Shown here piece by piece: positions 1-8,373 of a stretch of DNA of 64,000 bases. Every line of letters begins with the position of its first letter. Within the stretch, counting starts at the first letter, position 1. Origin of the DNA: Gelidibacter gilvus (GTDB taxonomy: Bacteria; Bacteroidota; Bacteroidia; Flavobacteriales; Flavobacteriaceae); the NCBI RefSeq assembly GCF_004115975.1, contig NZ_SDDZ01000002.1, forward strand, positions 434,001-498,000, read 5' to 3'. Made by a program: the position numbers and the translations under genes. The notes under the pieces were generated by a model that was given only the letters and a program-made list of their open reading frames with translations, did not search any database and was not told where the DNA came from.

Positions 1-789
1 CGATTTGTCATAACCAATAATGCGATGGTGAAAATCTCTGGTTTTACTCAAAAGAGATTCCTCAATTTTCTCAAACAACTCCACATCCCAATCCTGCCAG
101 CGCTCAAAAGCAAACTCCTTTCGCATTAAATTTGGAGGTATATTACAGGCTATCATTGCCGCTTCGGCTAAAATGGTACCACTACCACACATTGGATCCA
201 TAAAATTGGTTTGTCCATCCCAACCCGACAACATAATCAAACCCGCGGCCAGAACTTCATTGATAGGCGCAATGTTCGTTGCAGTTTTATAGCCTCTTTT
301 ATGTAAAGAATCGCCTGAAGAGTCTAAAGAAATATTGCACATATTCCTATCAATATGGACGTTGATTTTTAAATCGGGAAATTTAAGATCCACATTTGGA
401 CGTTCACCAACAGTATCCCTAAACTTATCCACTACGGCATCCTTCGTTTTTTGCGCTATATAAAGCGAATGGGTAAATAAGTGGGAATGTACTGTGGCAT
501 CTACAGCCATGGTTCCTGTAGGTTTGAGATATTGCGCCCAATCCATTTTATAAACCTGATCATACAAGTCCTTTTCATTGTTGATTCTAAAACTATGGAT
601 CGGCTTTAAAATTTTAATAGCGGTTCTTAGCGCTAAGTTTGCTTTGTACATGAAACCTTTGTCACCTACAAAACTCACATTTCGCACACCAATTTTCACC
701 TCTTGTGCTCCCAATTGGGTCAACTCGTTGGCAAGTAACTCTTCAAAACCAAATAAGGTTTTGGCAACCATATTAAAATTATTATCCAT
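1..789 (-). CDS. THUMP-domain class I RNA methyltransferase (3' part missing)
   Basis: The minus-strand frame opens at ATG 789 and stays open for 263 codons to the window edge, so the C-terminus is missing. The protein begins MDNNFNMVAKTLFGFEELL. The first ~160 residues fit a ferredoxin-like plus THUMP RNA-binding region. They are followed by NEVLAAGLIMLSGW and the DPMCGSGTILAEA motif, the SAM-binding/catalytic start of the YpsC/RlmL family, which makes m2G in 23S rRNA in known members. A good Shine-Dalgarno (AGGAGA) lies 4 nt before the ATG, and a -7 box (TATTTTTG, complement of 810-817) sits ~20 nt upstream. It is divergent from the methyltransferase gene at 847. The family is clear from motifs; the exact target base is inferred. 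Confidence 0.88.
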   Translation of the reverse strand, partial: MDNNFNMVAKTLFGFEELLANELTQLGAQEVKIGVRNVSFVGDKGFMYKANLALRTAIKILKPIHSFRINNEKDLYDQVYKMDWAQYLKPTGTMAVDATVHSHLFTHSLYIAQKTKDAVVDKFRDTVGERPNVDLKFPDLKINVHIDRNMCNISLDSSGDSLHKRGYKTATNIAPINEVLAAGLIMLSGWDGQTNFMDPMCGSGTILAEAAMIACNIPPNLMRKEFAFERWQDWDVELFEKIEESLLSKTRDFHHRIIGYDKS

Positions 790-807
790 TGTTCTCCTGA
801 TATAGAT

Positions 808-830
808 TGCAAAAATAAAGTATTTTTGCA
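808..830. promoter_or_regulatory. Divergent promoter: two back-to-back -7 boxes in a perfect palindrome
   Basis: Positions 808-817 (TGCAAAAATA) and 821-830 (TATTTTTGCA) are perfect inverted repeats around AAG. Each arm contains TATTTTTG, which fits the Bacteroidota -7 consensus TAnnTTTG. One faces the gene starting at 789, the other the gene starting at 847. The minus-strand promoter has TTCG at 840-837 as a weak -33 element with 19-nt spacing; no good -33 is visible for the plus strand. Confidence 0.6.
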
Positions 831-846
831 GTCAGACGAATTTATA

Positions 847-1578
847 ATGACAAAAGACACATCAGAGTGGTACGCCTCATGGTTTGATACCCCTTATTAC
901 CATATTCTTTATGCCGACAGAGATCACGCAGAAGCCCATCAATTCATGGATAATTTGACCCAGTACTTAAATCTGCCGGAGCATGGAAAAATACTCGATC
1001 TCGCTTGCGGGAAAGGACGCCACTCCATATATCTCAATTCTTTGGGCTATGATGTTACTGGAGTTGATCTTTCAGAAAACAGCATTGCCTATGCTAAAAC
1101 GTACGAAAATGAAACCTTGCATTTTGATGTACATGACATGTGTGAGCCTTATAAAGATAAATTCGATGCCGTATTTAATCTTTTTACCAGTTTTGGCTAT
1201 TTTGACGAATCAGAAGACAACCTGAATACTATAAAAGCCATAAAAGAGGATCTAAATGAATTTGGCTTTGGGGTCATTGACTTTATGAATGCCGATTTTG
1301 TAATTGAAAACTTAGTCCCTGAAGATGTAAAAATAATCGGTGGCATAGAGTTTCATCAGAAAAGATATGTTGAAAACGGACATATTATTAAAGATATCAG
1401 TTTCACAGATCAAGGGAAAGATTACAACTTTCAAGAGCGCGTTAGAGCAAAGACCTTAACTGATTTTGAGGCCCTTTTTGAACAAGCTGGTGTTTATTTA
1501 CTCGATGTTTTTGGCGATTATAAATTAGGTAAGTTTCACAAAAGCACTTCAGAACGACTAATAATGATCTTCAAATGA
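847..1578 (+). CDS. SAM-dependent class I methyltransferase
   Basis: A small soluble methyltransferase of 243 residues from ATG 847. Motif I is visible as ILDLACGKGRHSIYLNSLG, followed by the acidic motif II stretch VTGVDLSENSI and the post-I region around FDAVFNLFTSFGYFD. This is the methyltransferase type 11/25 layout; the substrate is not predictable. The frame can be extended to a TTG at 826, but that TTG lies inside the -7 promoter box, so ATG 847 (first residues MTKDTSEWYASWFD) is the better start. The stop codon overlaps the next gene by 4 nt (ATGA), so the two are likely translationally coupled. Confidence 0.85.
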   Translation: MTKDTSEWYASWFDTPYYHILYADRDHAEAHQFMDNLTQYLNLPEHGKILDLACGKGRHSIYLNSLGYDVTGVDLSENSIAYAKTYENETLHFDVHDMCEPYKDKFDAVFNLFTSFGYFDESEDNLNTIKAIKEDLNEFGFGVIDFMNADFVIENLVPEDVKIIGGIEFHQKRYVENGHIIKDISFTDQGKDYNFQERVRAKTLTDFEALFEQAGVYLLDVFGDYKLGKFHKSTSERLIMIFK

Positions 1579-2249
1579 AGCAGTATCTTTTACCTTTCTT
1601 AGCGGTTGTTATTGGTGTGTTTTTGGTATTGATCTTCAAAAATAAAAAATCCAATTACACCAAGTTTCTATTATCATTCAGTGGTGCGTTTTTATTGGCA
1701 TTGACGCTTTTTGATTTGTTGCCTGAGGTCTATCAACATTTAGATGCCAAGCAAACAGGGTTGTTCATAATGTTGGGTATCCTTTTGCAGATTTTGCTAG
1801 AATTTTTCTCCAAAGGCGCGGAACATGGCCATGTGCATGTACATGAACAAGAAGACGGTTTCCCATGGGTGCTGTTCATCAGTTTATGCATCCATAGCTT
1901 CTTGGAGGGTTTTCCTATTCATCAGCACAACGATATGGTATATGGCGTGCTCATCCATAAGATCCCCATTGCGGCATTGATTACCACCTATTTGTTCGAG
2001 TCAAAATTCACAACGAAACAGATTGTAGGATTTCTTGTCATTTTTGCTATTATGACCCCTATGGGAACCCTTGTTTCGAACACCGTACCCTTTGTAGGCG
2101 AATATCTATTTTTCATCAATGCGATTGTTATTGGTATCTTTTTTCATATTTCAACCGTCATCCTGTTTGAAAGCAACGAAAACCACAGATTCAACCTTAC
2201 AAAACTGATACTGATTGCATTGGGGATTTTGGTGGCATACCTAATTTGA
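1575..2249 (+). CDS. ZIP family divalent metal transporter
   Basis: A 224-residue, very hydrophobic inner-membrane protein with about seven or eight predicted helices. The ZIP signature is present: HSFLEGFPI in one helix and HKIPIAALI in the next give the paired metal-binding histidines and glutamate. A histidine-rich loop (HGHVHVHEQ, around residue 85) lies before them, as in many ZIP proteins. The family moves Zn2+ or Fe2+ into the cytoplasm. It starts inside the end of the methyltransferase gene, so both probably share one transcript. The exact metal is unknown. Confidence 0.88.
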   Translation: MKQYLLPFLAVVIGVFLVLIFKNKKSNYTKFLLSFSGAFLLALTLFDLLPEVYQHLDAKQTGLFIMLGILLQILLEFFSKGAEHGHVHVHEQEDGFPWVLFISLCIHSFLEGFPIHQHNDMVYGVLIHKIPIAALITTYLFESKFTTKQIVGFLVIFAIMTPMGTLVSNTVPFVGEYLFFINAIVIGIFFHISTVILFESNENHRFNLTKLILIALGILVAYLI

Positions 2250-2318
2250 AATTCTAGGAAAACAAAAATATCGCAAATAGAACTAAGCTTTAAAAAAGCC
2301 AATAATTAAGTCAAAAGA

Positions 2319-2336
2319 TTCCCGCCTTCGCGGGAA
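2319..2336. repeat. Short palindrome of the ATTCCC-N8-GGGAAT type
   Basis: The arms TTCCCGC (2319-2325) and GCGGGAA (2330-2336) enclose CTTC. The copy ends 5 nt before ATG 2342, so the hairpin covers the normal ribosome-loading position of that gene. Related copies lie at 12963-12982, 34489-34508 and 34699-34718. Confidence 0.7.
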
Positions 2337-2341
2337 ATGTT

Positions 2342-2770
2342 ATGTTTAGCAAAGAAGAATCGAGAAAATTAAGAGAAGAATTTTGGATCAGTTTCGGAAA
2401 GTCATTCCCTCGAAAATGGATTCTTTATGATACTAAATTGAAAGGATTTGCCTTTAAATTCCATTTTGATACGAAATCGGCCCTAGTGACTTTAGACCTC
2501 GAAGACGATCTGGAAAACCGAATCAACTTTTGGGATAAGCTACAATCCCTGAAAACTATTTTAACTGAGGAATTTCTACCCGATGCAATTTTTGAAGAAG
2601 CGTATTATTTAGAAAATGGCAAAGAAATTTCTAGAATCTACGTGAATTTAGATCAAAAAGTATCCATTCACAATAAAAACACTTGGAGGGATGTCATGGA
2701 ATTCTTTGTTGAAAAAATGACCTTGTTTGAAGCGTTTTTTGAAGATTATAAAGATTTTATAGATTCTTAA
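2342..2770 (+). CDS. DUF4268-like conserved protein
   Basis: A soluble 142-residue protein with many aromatic and acidic residues (MFSKEESRKLREEFWISFG at the start, FFEDYKDFIDS at the end). The pattern, including KWILYDTKLKGFAFKFHFD and ENRINFWDKLQ, matches the Bacteroidota DUF4268 family, whose function is not established. Outside this gene some DUF4268 domains occur beside nuclease-like proteins, but no such neighbour is present here. The reading frame is intact. A palindromic hairpin sits directly before the start codon and may lower its translation. Confidence 0.75.
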   Translation: MFSKEESRKLREEFWISFGKSFPRKWILYDTKLKGFAFKFHFDTKSALVTLDLEDDLENRINFWDKLQSLKTILTEEFLPDAIFEEAYYLENGKEISRIYVNLDQKVSIHNKNTWRDVMEFFVEKMTLFEAFFEDYKDFIDS

Positions 2771-2969
2771 TCGGCAGGCATGAGTGAGCAATAAATAGGA
2801 ATCATTTAACATTGAGTATATTTTATAATTCAAAACGCTAACAGAGCAAAATCTCATTTAAAAAAAATAGTGGCGAACTTAAAACTAAAATCTGCGGCTG
2901 AACACTAAACTTGCCCACCTATAATAATTTATCGATATTGTAAACAAACACTAAAAACCCAATAAAACT

Positions 2970-3782
2970 ATGATTATAGACGTCCATACCCATATTAACA
3001 ACTATCATGAAGATCGGGTTGTTTCCTTAGAAGATTGTCTTAATAAACTTACGGATACAATGGAGGAAAACAATGTAGATTATTCTTTGGTATTGTCGTC
3101 CTATAAAGTAAATGAGCACAGACCTAGCACAACAAAAGTAGTTGAAGCCATTAGCAATAGGAATAATCTGGGCGTTGTGGCCGGTGTGAGCTATTTGAAT
3201 TACGACTATAAAGATTTACGTGAACTCAGCGAGTTTCTTGATGCTGGACTCATCAAAGGTCTTAAATTCTACCCAGGTTATGAACCTTTTTATCCTAATG
3301 ACATCCGGTTTAAGGTCATGTATGATATGGCTATCGAATTTAATGTTCCAGTGATGTTTCATTCCGGTGATACTTACGCGCCAAATGGAAAAATAAAATA
3401 CTCCCATCCTATCCATATCGATGATTTAGCCGTCGATTATCCCGATTTGAAAATTGTCATATGTCATGTAGGAAGTCCGTGGATTAAGGATTGTATGGAA
3501 ATTGTTTATAAAAACGAGAATGTATATGCGGATATATCAGGATTGACTTTAGGTGATTTCTCAGATAAATTTGAGCGCTATATGAAGAAGGAAATTGAAG
3601 AAATGATCATTTATGCCGGAGATCCGAAATATCTGTTGTATGGCACCGATTGGCCTATTAGCAATATGAAATCCTATCTCAGGTTTATGGATCAATTAGA
3701 ACTCGATGATGACAAGAAAGAATTGATTATGTGGAAGAATGCCGCTGAATTATTTAAGATTGATGTCAGTAAATTGAGATAA
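2970..3782 (+). CDS. Amidohydrolase-2 family metal-dependent hydrolase
   Basis: A 270-residue TIM-barrel enzyme. The N-terminal DVHTHIN gives the HxH metal ligands, MFHSGDTY carries a third histidine, VICHVGSPW a fourth, and YGTDWPISN the catalytic aspartate. This order is that of amidohydrolase_2 (PF04909) proteins, cytosolic hydrolases or decarboxylases of small carboxylates. The length fits the compact members. It is a single gene with about 200 nt of empty sequence on either side. The substrate cannot be read from the sequence. Confidence 0.85.
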   Translation: MIIDVHTHINNYHEDRVVSLEDCLNKLTDTMEENNVDYSLVLSSYKVNEHRPSTTKVVEAISNRNNLGVVAGVSYLNYDYKDLRELSEFLDAGLIKGLKFYPGYEPFYPNDIRFKVMYDMAIEFNVPVMFHSGDTYAPNGKIKYSHPIHIDDLAVDYPDLKIVICHVGSPWIKDCMEIVYKNENVYADISGLTLGDFSDKFERYMKKEIEEMIIYAGDPKYLLYGTDWPISNMKSYLRFMDQLELDDDKKELIMWKNAAELFKIDVSKLR

Positions 3783-3986
3783 TTACAACAATCATTTTTT
3801 AAGCAAATCCGAAGGTGTACTCCTTTTCCGGTAAGAAACAAGCTTCTTAATTTAGTTTGAAGATGCCCATTATTCCAATTAGAAGTCTTGGATGAGTCTA
3901 ATTTTCGAAGCAAAATACACTTTGACCAGAAGTTTTGGGTTTCACTAAATATGTGATAACTTTAATTGAAATTTTGATCTGCAGAA

Positions 3987-4706
3987 ATGGCTGATAAATT
4001 TCAAAACAAATACCGCATTACTTCCGCACGTTTGCAAACTTGGGATTATCGTTGGCAAGGTGCCTATTTTATTACTATCTGCATGAAAAATAAATCACAT
4101 TACTTTGGAAAGGTTATTAACAACAAAATGGAACTCACCAATGTTGGTGTGCTGGCGGACGTTTTTTGGCACGAAATAAAAAACCATTCCAAAAATATAA
4201 CTTTGGGCGAATTTATCGTGATGCCCAAGCATATTCACGGCATTTTAATTATTAATGCTGATCCTGATGATATCCCGAATTCTCCGGATTTAAATGAAAT
4301 TATGGATGAATTTATGGATGATTCGAATTCCGATTATGATGCAAATGCAATTCATAATCCAATCGCAGAGACAAGGCATGCCTTGTCTCTAGCCGATGCG
4401 CATGAAAATTCCGATGCGAATGAAAATTCCGATATGCATGAAAACACCAATGCAAATCAAAATACCATTCCACCAACATCCATCGGCCAAAACCGATTGC
4501 GAAATCCCGGAAAAAACTCCATCTCCTCTATCATTGGCGGCTATAAATCTGCCGTGACCAAACATGCCAACCGATTGAAATTGGATTTCGGATGGCAAAC
4601 ACGCTTTTACGATCACGTTATCCGCGACGAAAATGCCTTCAATACCATTTCAAATTACATTAAAAACAATCCTAAAAAATGGGGAGAAGATAAATTTCGC
4701 TCTTAA
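3987..4706 (+). CDS. REP-associated tyrosine transposase (RAYT, IS200-like Y1 fold)
   Basis: A 239-residue Y1 HUH nuclease-like protein. GAYFITICMKNKSHYFG (residues 25-41) and FIVMPKHIHGILII (77-90, H82 and H84 as the HUH pair) form the N-terminal half; SIIGGYKSAVTKHAN and FYDHVIRDENAFNTISNYIKNNP form the helix with the likely nucleophile Y224. Between them, residues ~92-165 are a low-complexity Asn/Asp/Glu insert. The insert DNA contains a 24-bp palindrome (4367-4390) and four 18-bp repeats. No insertion-sequence ends or target duplication were seen, which is usual for RAYTs, single-copy genes that mobilise short palindromes. Catalytic residues look intact. Confidence 0.85.
   Translation: MADKFQNKYRITSARLQTWDYRWQGAYFITICMKNKSHYFGKVINNKMELTNVGVLADVFWHEIKNHSKNITLGEFIVMPKHIHGILIINADPDDIPNSPDLNEIMDEFMDDSNSDYDANAIHNPIAETRHALSLADAHENSDANENSDMHENTNANQNTIPPTSIGQNRLRNPGKNSISSIIGGYKSAVTKHANRLKLDFGWQTRFYDHVIRDENAFNTISNYIKNNPKKWGEDKFRS
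4367..4390. repeat. 24-bp perfect palindrome inside the RAYT coding region
   Basis: The arm AGAGACAAGGCA (4367-4378) is followed directly by its exact reverse complement (4379-4390). It codes in frame for part of the insert (about residues 127-135). As RNA or single-stranded DNA it would fold into a 10-12 bp hairpin, like a REP unit. Confidence 0.8.
4395..4466 (+). repeat. Four degenerate 18-bp tandem repeats in the RAYT gene
   Basis: Units of 18 nt start at 4395, 4413, 4431 and 4449 and encode DAHENS, DANENS, DMHENT and NANQNT. They directly follow the palindrome and keep the frame open, so copy-number changes would alter linker length only. Confidence 0.75.
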
Positions 4707-4716
4707 AAACGCGGTC

Positions 4717-5343
4717 TTACAAAATATATAAGAATATCATCAAATAATGGCAGATGGCACCACCTAGCACAAACAAATGCCAGATGACATGATTATAAGG
4801 GATTTTATGAACGGCATAAAAAATGATTCCTATGGTATAAAAAGCACCCCCGGCAATAAATAGGATCAAACCATTAGGGCCAATCAATTCCGAAAGATTA
4901 CCAAAATCGAAAATAATCAACCACCCCATTACCAAATATAATAAAGTAGAAAATACTTCAAATTTTCCCGTGAAAAATAATTTTAAAATCATTCCGAAGC
5001 CTGCAATTGCCCAAACACTCCAAAATAAAGGCCAACCTAGGCTATTATTAAGCGCAATCAACGTTACTGGAGTATAAGTCCCCGCAATTAGAAGATAGAT
5101 ACTGATGTGGTCAACGATCCTAAAATAATGCTTTCGCTTTTCACTAGAAACCGAATGATAAATGGCAGAGGCAGAAAACAACACAATAATGGAAATGCCA
5201 TAAATGATCACACTGATTAAGCTCCAATCTGTTTTGTGTTCTTTATAACTGATCAATAAGATTAACCCCGCTATCCCTAAGAGCGCACCAAAACCATGTG
5301 TCCAAGCATTAAGTTTTTCTTCTAAATCAGATTGAATGCGCAT
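4717..5343 (-). CDS. Hemolysin III / PAQR family membrane protein
   Basis: A 208-residue protein with seven predicted membrane helices. Family features are EEKLNAWTHGFGALLGIAG near the N-terminus, SAIYHSVSS with its histidine, YLLIAGTYTPV, and the C-terminal pair VIWHLFVLGGAICHYLMIFLYIL. These are the PAQR / hemolysin III (YqfA, TrhA) marks; the conserved His and Ser residues suggest a metal-dependent lipid hydrolase or membrane-homeostasis role rather than a toxin. Its start overlaps the stop of the DUF4294 gene by one base (TAATG), so the pair forms an operon. Confidence 0.87.
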   Translation of the reverse strand: MRIQSDLEEKLNAWTHGFGALLGIAGLILLISYKEHKTDWSLISVIIYGISIIVLFSASAIYHSVSSEKRKHYFRIVDHISIYLLIAGTYTPVTLIALNNSLGWPLFWSVWAIAGFGMILKLFFTGKFEVFSTLLYLVMGWLIIFDFGNLSELIGPNGLILFIAGGAFYTIGIIFYAVHKIPYNHVIWHLFVLGGAICHYLMIFLYIL

Positions 5344-6020
5344 TAGTTCTTATCGGTTTTAGCAACCCACTTGGCCGTAAGTTCAAAATAATCAATGGGA
5401 AATGCTGATTTCTGTCGCTGTAATTGTCCGTTCTGAAAAGCACGTTCCAAGATGTCTTCTATTAAATAATCTTCACTCACATCTAAAGGGTTAAATTCTT
5501 TCTTCAATGAAATATCAAAAATTTTAGCGGTATTGTTAAACCAAAAGGCTCGCCAACCACTTCGCAATTCCTGAATCAACTGAAAAGTCGTTTTTCCCGT
5601 TTGGCGATGGATTAATTTCACCAAAATCTGACCTTCGGACCGGGTCAATTTCTTAAGTTCTGCCGAAAACTCCTCTTCAATATATTTTTGAATGATTTTG
5701 GCATATCTACGTTTTTCGCTTTTACGTTCCAAAGTTTCCAAACGTTTATTGAGTTCAACCAACCGTTCGGCAGCAAGTTTTGCATACGGATAGACTTTGA
5801 GGGTTCGTCTTTTTAAAATCAAGTAACGAATCCGATCTTCCTTATTATCAAATTTCAATTTACCCAATACCAAAACAGCATCTAAATCGATAATTGACAC
5901 AGGAATTGAATCGCCATCAATATAATAATACTCTATTGCTGTAGAATCCTTCTCGACAGGTTCAACTTGGGCAAACAGCAACAAGGGTAAAAAAACAAAA
6001 ATGTAGGTAATCAACTTCAT
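5343..6020 (-). CDS. DUF4294 protein with signal peptide
   Basis: A 225-residue exported protein: an N-terminal signal peptide (MKLITYIFVFLPLLLFAQ) followed by the DUF4294 pattern (DGDSIPVSIIDLDAVLVLGKLKF, then RRTLKVYPYAKLAAERLVELNKRLE). The middle is rich in Lys, Arg and Glu and likely helical. The family is restricted to Bacteroidota and its role is unknown. It is probably periplasmic. A -7 box TAATTTTG (complement of 6046-6053) lies about 26 nt before the start, divergent from the M42 peptidase gene. Confidence 0.8.
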   Translation of the reverse strand: MKLITYIFVFLPLLLFAQVEPVEKDSTAIEYYYIDGDSIPVSIIDLDAVLVLGKLKFDNKEDRIRYLILKRRTLKVYPYAKLAAERLVELNKRLETLERKSEKRRYAKIIQKYIEEEFSAELKKLTRSEGQILVKLIHRQTGKTTFQLIQELRSGWRAFWFNNTAKIFDISLKKEFNPLDVSEDYLIEDILERAFQNGQLQRQKSAFPIDYFELTAKWVAKTDKN

Positions 6021-6045
6021 TGGTGCAATAGCGCTAAAATCATTT

Positions 6046-6053
6046 CAAAATTA
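6046..6053 (-). promoter_or_regulatory. -7 promoter box for the DUF4294 / hemolysin III operon
   Basis: The complement of 6046-6053 reads TAATTTTG, an exact match to TAnnTTTG, about 26 nt before the DUF4294 start. No clear -33 TTTG is visible. Confidence 0.45.
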
Positions 6054-6120
6054 AGAATTTACATATGCATTAACCTTAAAATCCTATTAATATTATTAAT
6101 TTTAGACAAAATATTTACCC

Positions 6121-7212
6121 ATGGCAAAAAAGAACATTTTAGACAATAAATCATTGGAGTTTTTAGAAAACTATTTAAATAATGCATCACCTACAGGTTA
6201 TGAATGGACAGGACAGGAATTATGGATGGACTATCTCAAACCTTATGTAGATGAATTTATAACTGACACTTACGGAACTGCCGTTGGCGTCATCAATCCG
6301 AAAGCAAAATACAAAGTAGTCATTGAAGGTCACGCCGATGAGATTTCGTGGTACGTCAACTATATCACGGATAACGGCCTTATTTACGTAATTAGAAATG
6401 GTGGTAGCGACCATCAAATTGCTCCAAGTAAAATTGTTAATATCCACACAAAAAGTGGCATCGTCAAAGGTGTTTTTGGATGGCCGGCAATTCATACGCG
6501 CGATAAAGCTAAAGAAGAAACCCCGAAAGTAGAAAATATCACCATTGATGTTGGTGCAAAGAACAAGGAAGAAGTTGAGAAAATGGGTGTTCACGTAGGC
6601 TGTGTCATTACCTATCCTGATACTTTTCATATTTTAAATAACGATAAATTTGTATGTCGTGCGCTCGATAACCGTATTGGTGGCTTTATGATTGCTCAAG
6701 TAGCACGTTTATTGCACGAGAATAAAAAGAAATTGCCTTTTGGATTATACATAACCAATTCCGTTCAGGAAGAAATTGGATTACGCGGTGCAGAAATGAT
6801 TGCAGAGCGCATCAAACCTAACGTTGCTATTGTCACTGACGTCACACACGATACGACAACACCAATGATCGACAAGAAAAAAGAAGGCCATTTGGAATTA
6901 GGCTTAGGTCCCGTTGTGGCCTATGCTCCTGCCGTTCAACAAAAATTAAGAGATTTAATAACAGATACTGCAGAAGCCAAAAAAATTCCCTTTCAACGTT
7001 CGGCATGCTCAAGAGCTACGGGAACGGATACAGACGCGTTTGCATACAGCGGTATGGGTGTGGCGAGTGCCTTGATCTCGCTCCCACTTCGTTATATGCA
7101 TACTACGGTAGAGATGGTTCATAGAGATGATGTGGAAAATGTCATTAAATTAATATACGAAACACTGCTCAACATAAAGGAAAACGACACTTTTAGTTAT
7201 TTTGATAAATAA
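6121..7212 (+). CDS. M42 family metallopeptidase (aminopeptidase)
   Basis: A 363-residue cytosolic di-zinc peptidase. The M42 metal ligands and catalytic residues are in order: H71 in IEGHADEIS, D183 in CRALDNRIGG, E217/E218 in SVQEEIGLRGA, D240 in IVTDVTHD, and H327 in RYMHTTVEMVH. M42 enzymes form large tetrahedral complexes that trim peptides. The length is normal. The stop overlaps the next start by one base (TAATG), placing it in an operon with the aminotransferase, Nudix and PrsW genes. Substrate preference is not visible. Confidence 0.9.
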   Translation: MAKKNILDNKSLEFLENYLNNASPTGYEWTGQELWMDYLKPYVDEFITDTYGTAVGVINPKAKYKVVIEGHADEISWYVNYITDNGLIYVIRNGGSDHQIAPSKIVNIHTKSGIVKGVFGWPAIHTRDKAKEETPKVENITIDVGAKNKEEVEKMGVHVGCVITYPDTFHILNNDKFVCRALDNRIGGFMIAQVARLLHENKKKLPFGLYITNSVQEEIGLRGAEMIAERIKPNVAIVTDVTHDTTTPMIDKKKEGHLELGLGPVVAYAPAVQQKLRDLITDTAEAKKIPFQRSACSRATGTDTDAFAYSGMGVASALISLPLRYMHTTVEMVHRDDVENVIKLIYETLLNIKENDTFSYFDK

Positions 7213-8372
7213 TGGATACTTCGCAACATAAAGATCTGTTTTATATTCCAGAAGACATTTGCTATTTAAACACGGCGAGTTTATCGCCGTCGTTTAAAGC
7301 AGTCGAAAAAGCTGGAATTGATGCGGTATTGCAAAAAAGCAGGCCTTATTTAATTCCATCATCTGATTTCTTCGACCCCGTTATTGAGTTAAAGAAAAGA
7401 TTTGCTCAAATCATTGAATTAGATGATTATGAGCGCATTGCAACTATCCCATCAGTTTCTTACGGTATTGCTACTGTTGCAAAAAACATCAAACTAAATC
7501 CTGGAGATACCGTGGTACTGATGCAGGAGCAATTCCCCAGTAACTATTATTCTTGGAAGAAATTAACCGACACATATAAAGCCCAGCTAAAAATAGTTGA
7601 AGCTCCAAAATCAAAGACCAATCGAGGCAAATTATGGAATGAAGCCATTTTAGAAGCTATTGACGAATCCACAGCGGTTGTGGCCATGGGACATATTCAT
7701 TGGTCCAGTGGTACTTTATTTGATTTGATGGCAATTAGGGCAAAAACGCGACAACATAATGCTTTGATGATTATTGATGGCAGTCAATCTGTTGGCGCAT
7801 TGCCGTTTTCGGTTAAGGAATTGCAGCCAGACGCTTTGATTTGCGCAGGTTACAAATGGCTTTTCGGACCTTATGGCTGTGGATATGCGTATTACGGACC
7901 TTATTTCGACCACGGCGAACCTTTGGAGGAAAATTGGACCAACCGATTGGACAGCCATAAACTACCTGATTTAACTCAATACCAGTCCGAATACAAGCCT
8001 CTTGCCAACAGATATGTTATGGGAGAAAGCGGCAGTTTTATCTATGTAAAAATGCAGTTGGAAGCTTTGAAACAAGTGATTTCATGGACACCGAAAGCAG
8101 TTCAGGCCTATTGCAAGGAAATTTCGGCTAAAGCTGTCAAAGAATTACGCGATCTAGGATGTGAAATCGAAGCTGACGATTATAGAAGCCATCATCTCTT
8201 TGGATTAAAATTACCTGAGACCGTCGATATCAAAATCTTTAAAAAAGCGTTATCCGAACACAGCATTTTTGTTTCTTTTAGAGGTGCTTATGCGCGCTTA
8301 TCCTGTCACTTTTTTAATACCGAAAAGGATTTTGAAAAATTTGTAATGTGCTTGAAATCAGTGATGAAATAA
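7212..8372 (+). CDS. Class V aminotransferase (PLP enzyme)
   Basis: A 386-residue fold-type I PLP enzyme of the class V group (SufS/NifS/kynureninase relatives). The PLP-binding motifs are IIDGSQSVGALPF (D189 and Q192) and CAGYKWLFGPYG with the Schiff-base lysine K215. A small domain follows. There is no conserved cysteine loop of the kind seen in cysteine desulfurases near residue 350, so an isopenicillin N-epimerase-like or general aminotransferase role is more likely. It overlaps the M42 stop by one base and ends one base before the Nudix start. Confidence 0.82.
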   Translation: MDTSQHKDLFYIPEDICYLNTASLSPSFKAVEKAGIDAVLQKSRPYLIPSSDFFDPVIELKKRFAQIIELDDYERIATIPSVSYGIATVAKNIKLNPGDTVVLMQEQFPSNYYSWKKLTDTYKAQLKIVEAPKSKTNRGKLWNEAILEAIDESTAVVAMGHIHWSSGTLFDLMAIRAKTRQHNALMIIDGSQSVGALPFSVKELQPDALICAGYKWLFGPYGCGYAYYGPYFDHGEPLEENWTNRLDSHKLPDLTQYQSEYKPLANRYVMGESGSFIYVKMQLEALKQVISWTPKAVQAYCKEISAKAVKELRDLGCEIEADDYRSHHLFGLKLPETVDIKIFKKALSEHSIFVSFRGAYARLSCHFFNTEKDFEKFVMCLKSVMK

Positions 8373-8373
8373 G

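Noticed and set aside
826-846. TTG start giving a longer methyltransferase
   Set aside because: The TTG lies inside a -7 promoter box; ATG 847 fits the family start.
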